Of a DNA stretch of 64,000 nucleotides, positions 13,591-26,520 are shown in pieces; within the stretch, counting starts at the first letter, position 1; each line of letters starts with the position of its first letter. The stretch comes from Timema cristinae (Eukaryota > Arthropoda > Insecta > Phasmatodea > Timematidae): contig JBCFYV010009882.1 in assembly GCA_039000515.1 (NCBI GenBank), forward strand, positions 53,309,846-53,373,845. The letters run 5' to 3'. The position numbers were made by a program, and so were the translations under genes. The notes under the pieces are model-generated. The model made no database searches, was not told where the DNA came from, and was given only the letters and a program-made list of their open reading frames with translations.

Positions 13591-13727
13591 TTTAAAAATT
13601 GATAGTGAAGACTACAAGACAACTTTCGTCCTCCTGAAAGCTAAGAGGGCTAATACAGGGGTGTACAAAGTGACTGCTAAGAACGCCTCTGGCATAGACG
13701 AGGTCGAAGTGGAAATATCCGTTCTTA
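13591..13727 (+). CDS. bt: Exon 5: C-terminal half of the exon-4 Ig domain
   Basis: Acceptor tacatttcag. It reads LKIDSEDYKTTF, then ANTGVYKVTAKNASGIDEVEVEI, the Ig E to G strands (GxYxxxAxNxxGxD). The donor is gtaagc at 13728, phase 1. Exons 4 and 5 give 282 nt, the standard Ig length in this gene. Confidence 0.94.
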
Positions 13728-14452
13728 GTAAGCTAAATGTGTATCCTAGATAAAATACTTATTAAAACTAAAATGTTTCAATGTATTCAGCTACTACACG
13801 CTGATTACTATGAATAATCCATTTCAATAGATCTGGAACTGTAAAAAAAACATTCATATACCAGAAGTCACTATATATAAAAATAACAATATGTATAAAA
13901 CTAATACATTACATTATTGGTATTATTTGTTAACATAAATTTAAAAGAATGATTTTGATGTTTTCACAAAACCTTTTAAAATAAGTTTTATATTAATTGT
14001 GTGATCACATGTGTAGATTTTAGGCCTATGTAAAAAAATTGTTTTATGTTTATCAAAACTAAGGCTTTAAAAATGATCCACTAATGAAGGAGTATTTGAA
14101 CATAATTGGATCTCATTTATTCTTGTATTCAACCAATTATTACATTAAAATTAAATTCATTTATAGTAATGTTAATACTTTTGCTATTACTGTGACTTAT
14201 AATATTTATACCAATATCTCATACCAGGGTTTAAAGCACAAGTAGCTATTCCTGAGCTTTGGTTATCAGTCCAAGGACCTCCATAATTTATTTTTATATC
14301 CTACAGGCTTTATTGAGTAAAATAAAAAATACAAGCTATTTATAAAGCTATATTATATAAAGCTTTATAAATATGAAGACATTCAGGGACAAATAACCCA
14401 GGATCTCTACGTAACAGAAAAATAACATGAAACAATGCTGTTATTATTGCAG
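13728..14452 (+). other. Intron 5 (0.7 kb)
   Basis: AT-rich sequence with no recognised feature. Confidence 0.85.
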
Positions 14453-14637
14453 GTAAACCAAGCAAGCCGAAAGGTCCACTTAAGGTTTCTGATGTTACAT
14501 CAGAAGGTTGTAAACTAAAATGGGAAAAGCCAGAGGATGATGGGGGTGAACCGATTGACCACTACGTTGTTGAACGCATGGATACTGAGACAGGACGTTG
14601 GGTTCCAGTTGTGACCAGCAAGACACCAGAGGCAGAG
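14453..14637 (+). CDS. bt: Exon 6: N-terminal part of an FN3a domain
   Basis: Acceptor ttattattgcag. It encodes KPSKPKGPLKVSDV, EGCKLKWEKPEDDGG and the TGRWVP motif, all typical of the first FN3 of the projectin pair. The donor gtgaac at 14638 falls between codons (phase 0) at module position 185. Confidence 0.93.
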
Positions 14638-15624
14638 GTGAACAAGATTACTTCAATTTGTCTATTGTAATATTGTTGGTTGAGCTGAGAAAAATATGAT
14701 TTTTTATTACCAATATAGCGCCATATTTATACTTTTGGTCATACAAAAATTAACTGGGAAAAATGACGAAATGTGTTCAATATAGTTTGGATTACAATAT
14801 TCTTAAAGAGCCAAATTATACTAAATAGTATGTGTATTAACTCTTTGAGAAAATGTGTGTGGTTATAGGGGATGTCAAAACATTTTTTTTTTATAAAGTA
14901 GAGATAAGTCCGCGGATATCCTGAATAGGTAACAGGATGTGCTGCTAAAATAAACTGTGGGTCGGAAACACTTTCTTACAATTCATACAGACTTTCAACG
15001 TTTCTGCTTTAGTGTAAGCACTGCAAGTCATTTGTGTGGTCAGACTTGACCTGGATATGGTTGCCCATATTGCTGAGGCAGCTGCAACGATCAGGTATCA
15101 TTATGGTGTATCTGAGCGCTTGTGGCAGTAACTTCTATGTCTATTAGGGCTTAGTCTCTATTGTGTTTAATGGCTGTGATTTTGAACATTTACTCGGTGT
15201 ACCATGATGTTAACAGTAAAACATTTAGTTTATTAACAGACATGATGCTAAAAAATACACTTGTTATTACTAAGCGTGAATGAAGCAAATGTAAGGGAGC
15301 TCCTCTGAACCATGCTACATTCACAAAAAAATGTTTTTTTGACATTCTCTAATACCTCACAAAGTTTGGTCGAAGAGTTCATATAAAACCTCCATATCAA
15401 ACCATTTAGATTGACAATGTACTAAAAAAGTTTAAATATCAGTTTTAATATTATTACTGTTTTAATTCGTATTCCATTTTAATATAAAAAAATTAAGTTT
15501 GATTGTAATATTTCACCATTTAGTTGTCTTTGAATAGTCATAGGCTAAAGGCCTATGGATCTTTAAATTAACATTAAACTCGGTAGTAAAACAGGGAGAT
15601 AAATCAAAAACTTTTTGCTTGATC

Positions 15625-15866
15625 AACACCCTAGCTCCATCGGTAGCATGTCTGTATACTGAGCTAAGGGTCCCGAGTTCGATTCCTGGCATTGCCGAAA
15701 AATGTATAATTTGTGAAATAAGTGTTTCTTTTTCACAATGATGAATTTATGACCCAAGGACTGTGAACTGTGTTTGTTCAAGATTTAAAATGTTCAAGTT
15801 AATGAGTCGTGTGCTTATTTAATCAGTCACATAAATATCTCAAATAAATGAGGGGAAAAAAAAAAC
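15625..15866 (+). mobile_element. SINE-C copy, tRNA-derived, A-rich tail
   Basis: A-box-like TAGCTCCATCGGTAGCATG and B-box-like GAGTTCGATTCCTGG sit 33 bases apart, as in a tRNA. The body ends TATCTCAAATAAATGAGGGG plus an A run. A second copy at 24370-24609 shares GCCGAAAAAT and the TATCTCAAATAAA end. The tRNA-like 3' half cannot form an acceptor stem, so this is not a tRNA gene. Confidence 0.8.
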
Positions 15867-16329
15867 TTTAAATGATCGTATATTGGGCTGTGGTACTTCC
15901 CTAAATAAATAGACTGCTGGCGTTTTCTTTGAAGACTAACATACCATAATATCCAACATAGAGTATATGGCTATTTTAAATATTTCATTCAAATTTTATA
16001 TAATATATTATGTTTCTAGAAGTGATCAGGCATATAAACTAGCATCTGTATTTTTTTTGAATTAATTGATTCTACACTTATTAATATAATAGCTGTCACT
16101 GAGTATTACATTATATTTAAACTAACTTTATTTATAAAATCTTGTAGATGAAAATATAGGAACTTCATTATTTCTATTTTCTTACAGTTAAAAATGTTAT
16201 ACTCAAATTATAATATATTTAATTCTACAGACTTGCATTCAATTTACACAGTTTGGTTTTTTGAGGTAATATGAGTACCCAATTTAACGAAAAATACTCT
16301 TAATAAAAATAAAAATGAAACACTGTTGA

Positions 16330-17080
16330 TATTAAACTGTACAATAGAACTATTAGGGTACTCAGATGATTTAGCTTTGTTAGGTAATAGTAAGGAAGCT
16401 ATTGCAAGAAATGAAGAAATTTTATTATGGGTTAGTAAGGAAATAGGTTTTGAAATAAACGCTTAAAATACTAAGTATATGATAGCACAGAGAACACAGA
16501 TTGAGGACGATGATTTAGATATTACAACTAACAACATATTATTTGATAGCGTTAATGAATTCAAATATTTAGGAACAATTTTATCTAGCAATAACAATAC
16601 TAGATTGGAAATTAAGAAAAGAGTCTAGTCGGGAAATGCTTATTACTCGGTCAGTAACTGTTGGCGTCTTGCCTGATGTCAAGAAACTATGAATATACAA
16701 AGCCATAATTTTACCGGTTCTCTCTGATTGCTAAACATAGCCTCTTACAATAAATAACGAAATTAAATTTAGGATATTTAAAAACAAAATGCTAAGGAAG
16801 ATATTTAGTCCAAAAATGAATGAAGATAGTGGGGAATGGAGGAGGCTAAATAATTATGAGCTGCAGACCTTGTACACCACCAGACATTGTTAGGTTAATA
16901 AAACCCTGCAGGTTACGGTGGGCAGGTAATGCAGCATGAATGCGAGTATCTAAGATATGTTGTAATGAGATAGACTTGATGGAATTAGCTCAAGATAAGG
17001 ATAGATGGCATGCTTTTGTGAGTGAGTTAATGAACGTTTGAGTTCCTAATGCCATAGATAAGTAAATAAAGGCACTGCCA
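16330..17080 (+). pseudogene. LINE reverse transcriptase C-terminal fragment, broken
   Basis: In broken frame the sequence gives a YSDDLALLG catalytic box (YxDD type, about 16360), then INAxNTKYM and FKYLGTILSSNN, the thumb-side motifs of LINE RTs. In-frame stops occur at about 16464 and 16625, and more follow. There are no ends or target duplications in view. Confidence 0.75.
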
Positions 17081-17309
17081 CCCATAGCAAAAAAAATCAA
17101 ACATTTTCAAACATATCATCTTATTTGGCTGTCTTTTATCAACTCCTCATGCTAAGTTATGATTTTTAACATATCTGGACTCTAAAAATACCCTCTGTGC
17201 TACTTATTTGTGGTGTTTTACGATTTGTCCTTTCACTAGTGCTTAGACATGCCTTGGTAAAATTGTTTTCTGACTACTAAATATGATTCATTGTTAATCT
17301 CCTTCCTAT

Positions 17310-18020
17310 ACCTTGATTTATCTACTGATTGATTCCAACTTTCGCTTAGGCTTCCCATCAGTTCATTTAGTTGTGTTATCTTCTGCAAATCTGCTTGGTG
17401 TTGTCTTTTCATGGGACATCCCTTGGTTTATTCAGTGTTTCTCTGGAATTCCCACTCACTCTTGCCAATACACAATTCATGGGTTATCAAACATTGGATA
17501 CCCCCAGGATTGGTTAATGACCTTAGCCCTCACTTATGCAGGTATGCTGTGCCTGTATATTATTTTAAGCTCTCTGCCACTCTGCCCAATAAGCTTTTGG
17601 TTTTTGTGTACCTATGTCCTTGCCTCTTTGTCTGCACTCAGACACATAATACCCTTTGTCTGGGAGCCAAAGCATACCACATCACTTTGGGGTAATTGAT
17701 TACCTCTACTTTCTTCCCCTTTATTGGCTTGTATGTATTATTATCAGATTGCACCATAGTTTTTTTCAGCCCTGACATTGTGCCAGCACCCACATGCTCA
17801 GTGGTCCTTCTTATCATAGATTTGGCAATCTTTGGTGCCACTGACCCGGTAAATTTTCTATCCTTCTGCACATGATCGATGTGGTCCATTTCCTCTGAAC
17901 AGCTGGTAGACATTTGAATCTTTGTCCGTCCTACAAATTGTCCCCGTAATCTGCAAAGCATCTTCCAATGTTGCATAAAACCTGTGAAAAACCTGTGTTT
18001 AACATTATTTATCAAACCTG
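17310..18020. other. Unassigned open segment in intron 6
   Basis: A 128-codon plus-strand ORF (17313-17699) and a 125-codon minus-strand ORF (17638-18015) overlap here in sequence less AT-rich than its surroundings. Neither shows a family signature I recognise. The minus strand reads basic, and Cys and Met codons are scattered without pattern. Most likely a worn mobile-element coding fragment; strand undecided. Confidence 0.3.
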
Positions 18021-19520
18021 TGATAAAAGCAGAACATTTTATGTTCTGTTTCCTCGATAATTACATATTGTTTAATTGGCTCCTCAACCCGCCTAATATT
18101 TTGTCACAAAGTATTTTACACCTGTCCGGAAGTTCCTGGCTGCTTTCATTATGATTTTGAACTATGGTTTGTAATCTCAAATATAATAATACTCTGCAAG
18201 ATGGTTTTTAGAAAATCATACGTTAAATTTATTTTTGAACTTCAAATCATCTATGTCACATTTGAAACTTGAGAATTCACTAACCTTTCCTTCTAGTTAC
18301 AAAATAATTATCAAAATCTAATTTTGCTAGGTCCAGTAACTTAATTTGGCCTTTTATTCAACCAGATTGAATTTTTTTTATAGAAATGGTGTTTCAATCA
18401 TCTCTCCAAGGTTTTATTAATTTAACTATTCCTTAATTTTTGAAAGTTTCACTTTTCTTTTTAATTGCTCTTATTGAAGTAAGGGTTTTAATTTCTTCGT
18501 TTAATGCTTTAATTCTCTTTGAAATCATGCCAAATGCGTTTTGGATCTCTACTTATGTCCTAAAGCCATTTTTTATAAAAATAAAACAACAATTATTTCA
18601 ATAAATTTGTATTTAATTTATTTTTTAATTTAAGCATATCTTTTTTAATATGGTTATTTTGTGTCTTATTTTATCTGCTTTGACAAGCGTTTAGACATCA
18701 ACAATTTCAGCCAAGTTAAAGAGAACCATCTCTCTTAATTTCTTCATCACATCTTATGGTTCAAATCACAATAATGTCCATGTTCACTAATTTAAGTTTC
18801 TTCTATTTCTAAACTGTACACATTTTATATAATCAAAACACTGGTATTTAGTTTTTCTCAGTCCTTTACCTCGCTCATTTCTTTGGCCGCATATTTTTAG
18901 TTTTGAGTATATCCTGTGAAATATGTTGGTCATATTTGTATCCATAACATAGGTATTTTTTCATAAAGAAGCTCATTATGAATTTAATTTATTTGTGACA
19001 CATGAGTTTAGAGAATTGGAGTTAACAAATATTATAATAATGGAAATTGATAAAAATAAAGCAACAAAATTAAACCATTCATCGCAAATTTAATGATGAA
19101 AACCCAACTAGGATAAGAGGAAAAATGTGAGTGGAATCCACTGCACAATGGTGAAATCTTCCTTTCATCTGTCTTCTATAGTAAAAGTAGCCATACACAC
19201 ATTTAAACACAAATTGAGTAATATTTCGGTATTGTTGCCTTTATCAAACAATAATAGAAGAATAAAGAAGTTACCTTTGTATATAGAATTCTTCCCACAA
19301 TTTTATTTTTTCCCCTAGGTGGTCTTTCTTCTTGCACTTTGGATTTTTATAGATTTACAATATTATAAAATCATTTAGCCATTGTGCTTTCTTATTGTTA
19401 AATAGGTAACAAATATTGTAGGACCTTTAAACACAAACACAATGTTTAAAAATAATGTGAAACACAAATTGGTCCAGTAAAATTTTGTTCAAAATAATCT
19501 AATACAATTTTCCCCTCCAG

Positions 19521-19635
19521 GTCTCTGGTCTGAATGAAGGCAAAGAATACCAGTTCCGTGTCAAGGCGGTGAATGCTGAAGGAGAATCTGAACCACTTGA
19601 AACTGAGATTCCGACTCTGGCGAAGAATCCTTACA
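19521..19635 (+). CDS. bt: Exon 7: C-terminal part of the exon-6 FN3a domain
   Basis: Acceptor ttttcccctccag. It encodes VSGLNEGKEYQFRVKAVNAEG, then ESEPLETE and AKNPY. The donor is gtgagt at 19636, phase 1. With exon 6 the domain totals 300 nt. Confidence 0.94.
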
Positions 19636-20814
19636 GTGAGTTCAACATTAGCCAATAGATCCATAGGAAGAACTATCAAATAGGCCTAAGTGTTTGTTAG
19701 ATGGTAGCTTTTCTAGATATAGAAATAAGTCCAGTGATTCCATGAAATCTTGGCTATTTCTATACTTAGTACCATAACATATTAGGGACATTTTCAGATC
19801 TAGACTTGCTATCTTTAACACTTTTATGATGTTAGTTTGCAAAACTAAAAATATTTTTATGTGCTATGCTGTTATTCCTGTCAATAAATTAACTTCCAAA
19901 CCAAACAAGACAAAACATATTATGGTCCTACTGCCATCATTTCATCACTGTGGAAGGAGAAACCCCCCCTGTCTTCAATAATTTTTTTGGTGGCTGTGGC
20001 AAAGATAAAGAATGGCATGTCATACTGTAATTCACTGGAAATTGATTGTCTTTGTCCCAAAATGAGAAAGGTCTTTCATTGAAATCTCTCCTAAGAATTA
20101 TGATAAAAATAATTAATGTGGTACTTGTTGCCAAATATTGTTGGTCCATTTCTTATTGTAATTAAAAATTTTGGTTGAAATGGTCTATATTTTAAAATAT
20201 TGCTGTTTAATTGAAAATTTATTTCATTATTAATGCTAATATTATATGTGTATTTAGTGTAACTTTTAAACTTTAATACAGATTTTAACCAAACTTAAAA
20301 TGAAATACCCTCGCAAGAGTTATTTCCGATGTACCGAATATTTTGTATCATCCATAGGACTTCTATTGCACATAACAAGGGGGTTTGGCCCTTGAAACCA
20401 AGCACGGTTTTTGTTATATTTATACTCCCAAGAATAAGATAACCTCTAAATTTTCACATCTAAGTTCTGGATTGCAATTTCAAGAGGTAATATAATCAAT
20501 AGACCAAAATAATTAAGTTTAAGTACAAGCAATGTTTTGTAATAAAATAATCATGCTTAACCAGATTTACTGAATACAGTTCTCTCATATTTTCTCTGCA
20601 CCAATCTGAATACACTTTTAAAAACTATATTTATGGTGCTTACCCTGAGTTTGAGAAATTAATGGCCCTGGTGATAAATGTACAAGTTGTTTGAAAAAAC
20701 TCTTTAGTTATATTTATTGTTCGTTTAATCTCTTGTCTCATAATTGAGAAATTTAAAATATCTATTATGACATATTTTGTCCATGATCTACCCATCATCA
20801 GAAGTTTAGTCTAT

Positions 20815-20875
20815 TATGAGAGTGACGCCTTAGACCATGCGGCCACTGAAGCGGCTCTGAACTAATTGAATTTCC
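20815..20875 (-). mobile_element. SINE-B head fragment
   Basis: GAGAGTGACGCCTTAGACCATGCGGCCAC is the inverted tRNA-like head seen in the minus-strand SINE-B copies near 26100 and 26440. Only about 60 bp remain. Confidence 0.6.
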
Positions 20876-21074
20876 CGAAACATTTGATTTATTTTTATTA
20901 TTGAAGCTAAAGCTTATTATATACAACATACATAGGCCCTATAGATAATAATTTAAAAAATAAAACATATTTTGGTTTACTAGTTCAGGTGGGCACATGT
21001 TCTAAATGCCTTTAGCCTACTTTGAGAGTGTGTAATGCATTTTTTTTTACTAAATTGAATACCACTCTCCATTC

Positions 21075-21190
21075 ACACACATTTTGGTACACTACTTTAA
21101 AATGATACCTTTCTCTCCCTACCACATTAGCTTAACTAATATACGCATACAAGTTGGGCGTGTAGTAAGATGCATTATAAAAATATATAT
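21075..21190 (+). mobile_element. Possible SINE-B 3' part
   Basis: CACATTAGCTTAACTAATATACGCATA and GTGTAGTAAGATGCATTATAA resemble the shared 3' tail of SINE-A and SINE-B (TTAGC..AAGTGCGTATAACC..GGGTAGTAAGACGCGGTGCTAA) but are strongly diverged. Confidence 0.35.
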
Positions 21191-22744
21191 CTATATCCTA
21201 GTTCCTTAAATGGCCAGCACATGAGTGTAAGACTAATTTACTGTCTGCTCTTGCTGTAAAATCTAGGAATGACATTACTAGAGAAAGGGAATAAAACAAA
21301 ATACATTACTATTAAATAATATTCGTGATGAAACATTAATTTGGGTGTGAGCTTTAAAGCAGTATTCTAATATATTGATTGTTAAAACAAATGGTATTAT
21401 TATATTCAGAGTGGGTTTAGGTTTTGCTAAACTAAGTAGAGTTAGATTAATTAAGACGAAGCAAAGTCCATGTTCATCTATTTTAAAATAATTAATTAAA
21501 TAATAATTAAAACAGTGTTTGGTGTAGATAGATTAATTCATAATAAATTTATATAGGCTAAAAACTATGTCAAATTAAATTTGACAATAAACTTTATAAG
21601 CAAAGTTGTGTCCAGTTAAGTAAGACATATTTATAGCAATTATATTGCACTGAGAAAAGCTAGGTTAAGTTTAACAAACTAGGTTAATTCAGTTCAAGCT
21701 TTATACAAGGTTACATAATAATGTAAGGTAAACTTTCAGGCTAAACAGAATGTACATAAAAATTTTCTGAAATCTATAAATGCTTTCAAATATATTTTGA
21801 TAGCTATAAGGATAGAATGTTCACATTAATAAATAATATTTGATAAGTTTAAATTGGTATATACTAGAGATGGGTAGTTCAAATCCCTCAAATACTTTAG
21901 TATTCGAGAAATTTGAGATTCGTAATTTGAATAGAATTATAAAGGCCTTGACTTGATGTAAGAATTTTAATCATTTGGTAAAAGAAATTATATAGACTTG
22001 TATAGTTGAGAGACTAACAAAATCACAAATAAAAAATAAAATTATCTTATTTATATAATTAACTGAAAGAATATCTTATTTTGGTTTATGATGTAATATA
22101 CATGACAAACAAGATAGTTTTTGTCAGTGGCACCAAGCCTTAACCTACTTTTTAAAAATTCAATTTGAAATATTTTCTCAATAACTAAAATTGTACATTT
22201 TTAAAGATTCTAGATTTGGAAAAAAATTTAATTTTTGGATTTGACCCATCTCTAGCCAATACAATAAGCCTATATTAAGAATGAAACATTTAGGGAGTGT
22301 TTTCAAATAATATGTTTATACCTCTTTATCTTTGACATACGGTAGCTTAAAATATATCTATGGCAGAGCATCATAAAACTACTAGCTCTTGTTGTCATGC
22401 GATCTAAAGCATTGGGTTCGCAATTGACAAAATTTTTATTGAAAGAGATAAGATTAATTCACACGTTCGCCAAAAATAGAGAACTGAATCTGCTTGAGTG
22501 GTGCAGCAACTCCCACGCTGTATGTTGACTCATGATGAATGCAACTCTAACTTAAAACAGCTGATTATCAACATTTCATTTTCTAGTGAATACACATCTT
22601 TTAGATCCCTCTCCAGGCGAATGTTTTTAAATTAGAATGCTGTGTCATAACACAATCCAATATATCAAGACACGGTTTACATTAACGGGTTATTTCAAAT
22701 CTCCTCCCAAAGGCTTATGAATCTGCCTGCTTGCTTATAGCTGT

Positions 22745-23170
22745 AAATTATATGCATTTTCAATTGCAATCCTGAACAACGTCATCAGATTGATCACCAA
22801 ACTCACATGTCTGAATTAGTTTCCTAAGTTATGTTACAAAATGGTCAAAACCTTCTATTTTTTGTTTATGAGAGTACAGCATAAATCGTTCATATAGCAC
22901 TTTTTTCCTTGGTTTGGCATATGCCTCAAATGCAGCCAGTAAAGTATTGTATTCTTTACATTCTGTATCATTTAGCTTGACTGTATTTTGTACTTCAACA
23001 GTTTCTTCTCCAACAAGGTTTATAAGTATTGCTGCTTTCACTTCTGATCACTTTTTAAGTTTTTCCTGAAGCTAACATAGAAATTTCAAAGTTCTACTCG
23101 AATTTGCGCCAGTTCTCACTCACATTTCCTGTCAAACTAAACACACTTGGCTTGTTTGAATCCGCCATGA
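22745..23170 (-). pseudogene. Ty3/gypsy-type retrotransposon Gag fragment, frameshifted
   Basis: On the minus strand, reading begins near 23168 with an MADSNKP-type opening. After at least one frame break it enters a 70-codon open segment (23041-22829) whose motifs (AAILINLVGEE, then a YERF box and FDHFVT) match the capsid region of insect gypsy-group Gag proteins. No pol, LTR or primer-binding site is visible. A dead fragment of an ancient insertion. Confidence 0.7.
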
Positions 23171-24369
23171 TTATTGATGTTACAACAGTTTACAAAATAC
23201 ATATTTATCTGTACACATAAATAAATATATACTGTAAGTAATGTCCAGGCGATTGCGCCATGTTTTGTGTGTCACTGAGTGTTAGTTGAAAGTCATAATA
23301 ATTAACTTTAGACCAGCATAGTTATTATATTAACGACTTGTATTATAACCATATTGTTTCACGCACAGATGTTAACTACTCACTACAGATCACATTATCT
23401 TTTTTAGAGCTGGCTGGTGACTTTGGTGTTACCAACCCAACATACATTAACTTCCCTGGTACAGTACTTATAACACTTATTTATCACATAAATGTGTTTG
23501 AATCCCTATCACACTATGAGTCCAACCTCCATCCTCCTCTAACACTAAACAATTTATTCTAAGCCAGGACTTTTCTCTCACTAGAAGTCATATATAGCTT
23601 TTTATCAGTACTGGTCTCTACTGAGCTAATTTTGTGTTTTTGGTGTAAATAATGTGTTTCTCTATTCCTAATTTTCATATTTAATTTTTCTGAGGTATTT
23701 GATGAGTAAAATTTGTTTTCATTAATTAGAACATCACAATCAAACCCAAAAAGATATGTTACACACACAAAAACACACACTAAAATTACTCATTAAATAT
23801 CCAGTAGTACAAATTAAACAAGCCAGAAATAAAAATCCAACTCACAATTTAATATGTATGAAAAATAATAAAGCATACTCTGTTGTAAGGGTTTAATACG
23901 TGACATTACCAAGTAAGAAAGGTAAACTTTTATATTGAACAACACGCTAGTTTAAATAACTAATACAAAAACAAAATAAACTGGCCATATAAAACTGAGC
24001 GAAGACCCAAATTAAAATCTAGCATACACACAAAAGCTACATTATTGAAACTAACCAATATCATAGACTAAACAAATAAAATCATTTGCCGCATTTAAAC
24101 TTCTACAAATGAGTTGAATAAACCCTTCCTGTTATTTTATCATGGCTTAGGATTTGTTTCTTGTTTGTTTGAAAGCATAGAACACTGTGTATAAAATACT
24201 GCTTGTATTTTAACAAAACATCATAAACATGAGCTAGATCTATGAAGTTTCTCTTTGAATATATACAGTTTTTTATTTGTTTCTTAGTGTATAATTCAAC
24301 AAGCTTTGTTAACTTGAATACTAAGATTATTACTTAACTAAAGATAATGTTTTGTTAACAATTTTATCC

Positions 24370-24609
24370 AGACACACTAGCTCAATTAGTATTAGGTCTG
24401 TTTACTGAGTTAAGGGTTCCTTGCTGGATTCCGGTTAAGGCCGAAAAATTAGTAATTAGGGAAATGTGGGTTTAACCTCTCACAGGAATGAATTAACTGT
24501 TGGGGGCTGTTATATCTTATATATTTGAGTTAGTGTACAAGTTGTGTGCGAATATATCCAGTTGTTTAAGGAAGTTCACGTTTAATAAGTATCTCAAATA
24601 AAAAAATTT
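24370..24609 (+). mobile_element. SINE-C copy
   Basis: AGCTCAATTAGTATTAGG (A-box-like), GCTGGATTCCGG (worn B box), GGCCGAAAAATTAGTAATTAG and the end AAGTATCTCAAATAAAAAAA align with the copy at 15625. Confidence 0.75.
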
Positions 24610-24780
24610 AAATATCAAGAGTCTTAAATCAAGTTTCCGCTTTTCTTTTTGTCATATTGTGTAAACAAAATATTTTCCATTACTAATAATTCAATTCTCC
24701 AACTCATTGATTTGATTCTCATCAACTCTCTTACTGTATTCACCTGGCACCTAAAAACAAATATTATTTGAGACATTGAC

Positions 24781-25034
24781 CAGCCTCGGTGGCGTAGTAA
24801 GCTAATGTGCTATTCGTGTTGAGCTCGACTGCCGAGGATGGGGAGATCAAGGTTCAAATCTCGGTCAGGTGAACTGGGGGGGGGGGGGGGGGGGAGTCTT
24901 TCCTAAATGGTTTTCCACTCTCCCTCCACGTAAATGCGGATTCACTTCCTCAATTCAATTCCTAATTCATTAGCTTAATCAGTACTTAAGCGTATAACCT
25001 GAACGGGTAGAAATATGTGATGTTAAATTTAAAA
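24781..25034 (+). mobile_element. SINE-B copy with an internal 19-G run
   Basis: Best preserved SINE-B head: CCTCGGTGGCGTAGTAAGC (A box) and AAGGTTCAAATCTCGGTC (B box). After GTGAACT follows an uninterrupted G run (24876-24894), then the body TTTCCTAAATGGTTTTCCAC and the tail GCGTATAACCTGAACGGGTAG. The tail matches SINE-A. Confidence 0.85.
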
Positions 25035-25466
25035 AAATATTTGAGACAGACTAATTAATGTAACATAATGTATTGGTTATTAGTGTCTTTGGTGTGTCCA
25101 TTATCAGTCAATAGTGGTCATTGAAATTCTGTGTTTATTTATATACAAATAAGATGATTATATTGATGCATGAGAGAGCAAAATATTTTTAATCTGTTTG
25201 TATGGTATGTTAGGTATGTGAAATGTATGAATATTATTTTCTTACACTTCCTACTAATAAGCAGTCCATGTGTAGGAAATATCCCAATATATAAACATAT
25301 TAATTATTTGCCAAATTAAAATGTTGAATTTTAAATTTAAGTGTTCAAGTTCTTGAAATCAGTCTAAGTAATGAAAATATATGTAAAACACCCCTACATT
25401 ATACTCTTATCTTAATATAAATTACTAGTTTTGACTCTTGAAGCTATAGAAATACTGTTATTACAG

Positions 25467-25602
25467 GTGAACCTGATAAACCTGGTAAACCTGAGGTCAA
25501 AGATTGGAACAAACATCAAGCTGATCTGCGATGGATAGCTCCTAAGTCAGATGGAGGAGCTCCAATCACTTCATATATAATTGAAAAGAAGGATCAGTAC
25601 AG
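25467..25602 (+). CDS. bt: Exon 8: N-terminal part of an FN3b domain
   Basis: Acceptor actgttattacag. It encodes EPDKPGKPEVKDW, then SDGGAPITSYIIEKKDQY. The donor is gtatgt at 25603, phase 2, at module position 136, the same place as in exon 16. Confidence 0.94.
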
Positions 25603-25887
25603 GTATGTTAGAAAATATTTAAGAAATAAAGTGAAATACAAATAATATTTATTTTGTATTTCATTTTATTTTTGTATGCAGTTTTTTAAAGCAGATTTGT
25701 ATTAATTTGTAATAATATTTATTTTAATAATCACCCAAATCTAAGACCACTTTAAGCACATCATTTCCTTTAAATAATTCAAATAATTCATCTAAAATGT
25801 TAAATCTTATTATTAAATAAATTTGGATATTTATAGTTTTGAGCTGAAATAAATTAAAAATTTATTAATAGTGACCCTAAGTTTTGT

Positions 25888-26130
25888 TTTAGTACCACGT
25901 CTTACTACCTGTTAGAATTATATGCTTATGTAATAATTACGCTAATGCTTTTGGGATAAGTAAGGTTATATTTAGAAGAAGTGTATCTTCATTTGCATGG
26001 AGGTGGAGTGTAAAACCATTTTTGAAAAACCACCCTTAGTACACTCAATCGAGATTTGAACCTCGATCTCCCGGTCATCAGCTGTATAGTATACTGCAAG
26101 AGTGACATCCTAGACTATGTGGCCGTCAAA
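25888..26130 (-). mobile_element. SINE-B copy (antisense)
   Basis: Read on the minus strand: the tRNA-like head ends near 26130, the B-box-like GAGGTTCAAATCTCGATTG is at about 26045-26063, the GGTTTTTCAAAAATGGTTTT body follows, and the diverged shared tail ends at GTAGTAAGACGTGGTACT (25888). Confidence 0.75.
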
Positions 26131-26235
26131 ACGGATATCATCTTTAGTAAAACCTAAGTTATCTTTCATTGTCTTGCTTGATTGGAGTTAAATAATACCT
26201 GATATAGTTTTTGGACATGAAATTTGTTTTTTTAT

Positions 26236-26458
26236 TGCCGTGTCTTAATACCTGTTCAGTTTATATGCATATGTAATAATTACGCTAATGAGTTAAGGAT
26301 ATGCAAGGTTGAATGTAGAGAAAGTACCCGCATTTGCGTGGATAGAGAGTTAAAAACTATTTTGTAAAAACTACTCTCAGTACACTCGACCAGGATTTTA
26401 GCCTTGATCTCCCTGTCATTGGCAGTCTAGTCCAAAACGAGAGTGACGCCTTAGACCA
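26236..26458 (-). mobile_element. SINE-B copy (antisense), head interrupted
   Basis: Minus strand: the head GTCTAAGGCGTCACTCTCG near 26456-26438, the AAAATAGTTTT body, and a tail with ATTACATATGCATATAAACTG. Its head stops at the base where the hAT-like end begins, so that element may have inserted into the SINE. Confidence 0.7.
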
Positions 26459-26520
26459 GTGCTTTCCAAACCCTGGATCACAACCCAAATGAGGGTCACA
26501 GGAAGATCTAAAAAAAAATT
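26455..26520 (+). mobile_element. Single hAT-like terminal sequence
   Basis: CAGTGCTTTCCAAACCCTGG followed by GGATCACAACCC and GAGGGTCACAGGAAGATC is typical of hAT (Charlie-like) ends. No matching opposite end was found before exon 9. Confidence 0.45.

Larger units (their letters stand above)
14638..19520 (+). other. Intron 6 (4.9 kb)
   Basis: Holds a SINE-C copy (about 15625-15866), a LINE RT fragment (about 16330-17080) and a moderately GC-richer stretch (17310-18020) with overlapping long ORFs of no recognised family. 14640-15600 and 18030-19500 contain nothing I can assign. Confidence 0.8.
19636..25466 (+). other. Intron 7 (5.8 kb)
   Basis: Holds a SINE-B head fragment (20815-20875), a possible SINE-B 3' part (21075-21190), a Ty3/gypsy gag fragment (about 22745-23170, minus), a SINE-C copy (24370-24609) and a SINE-B copy with a G run (24781-25034). 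21200-22740 and 23200-24360 are AT-rich without recognised features. Confidence 0.8.
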
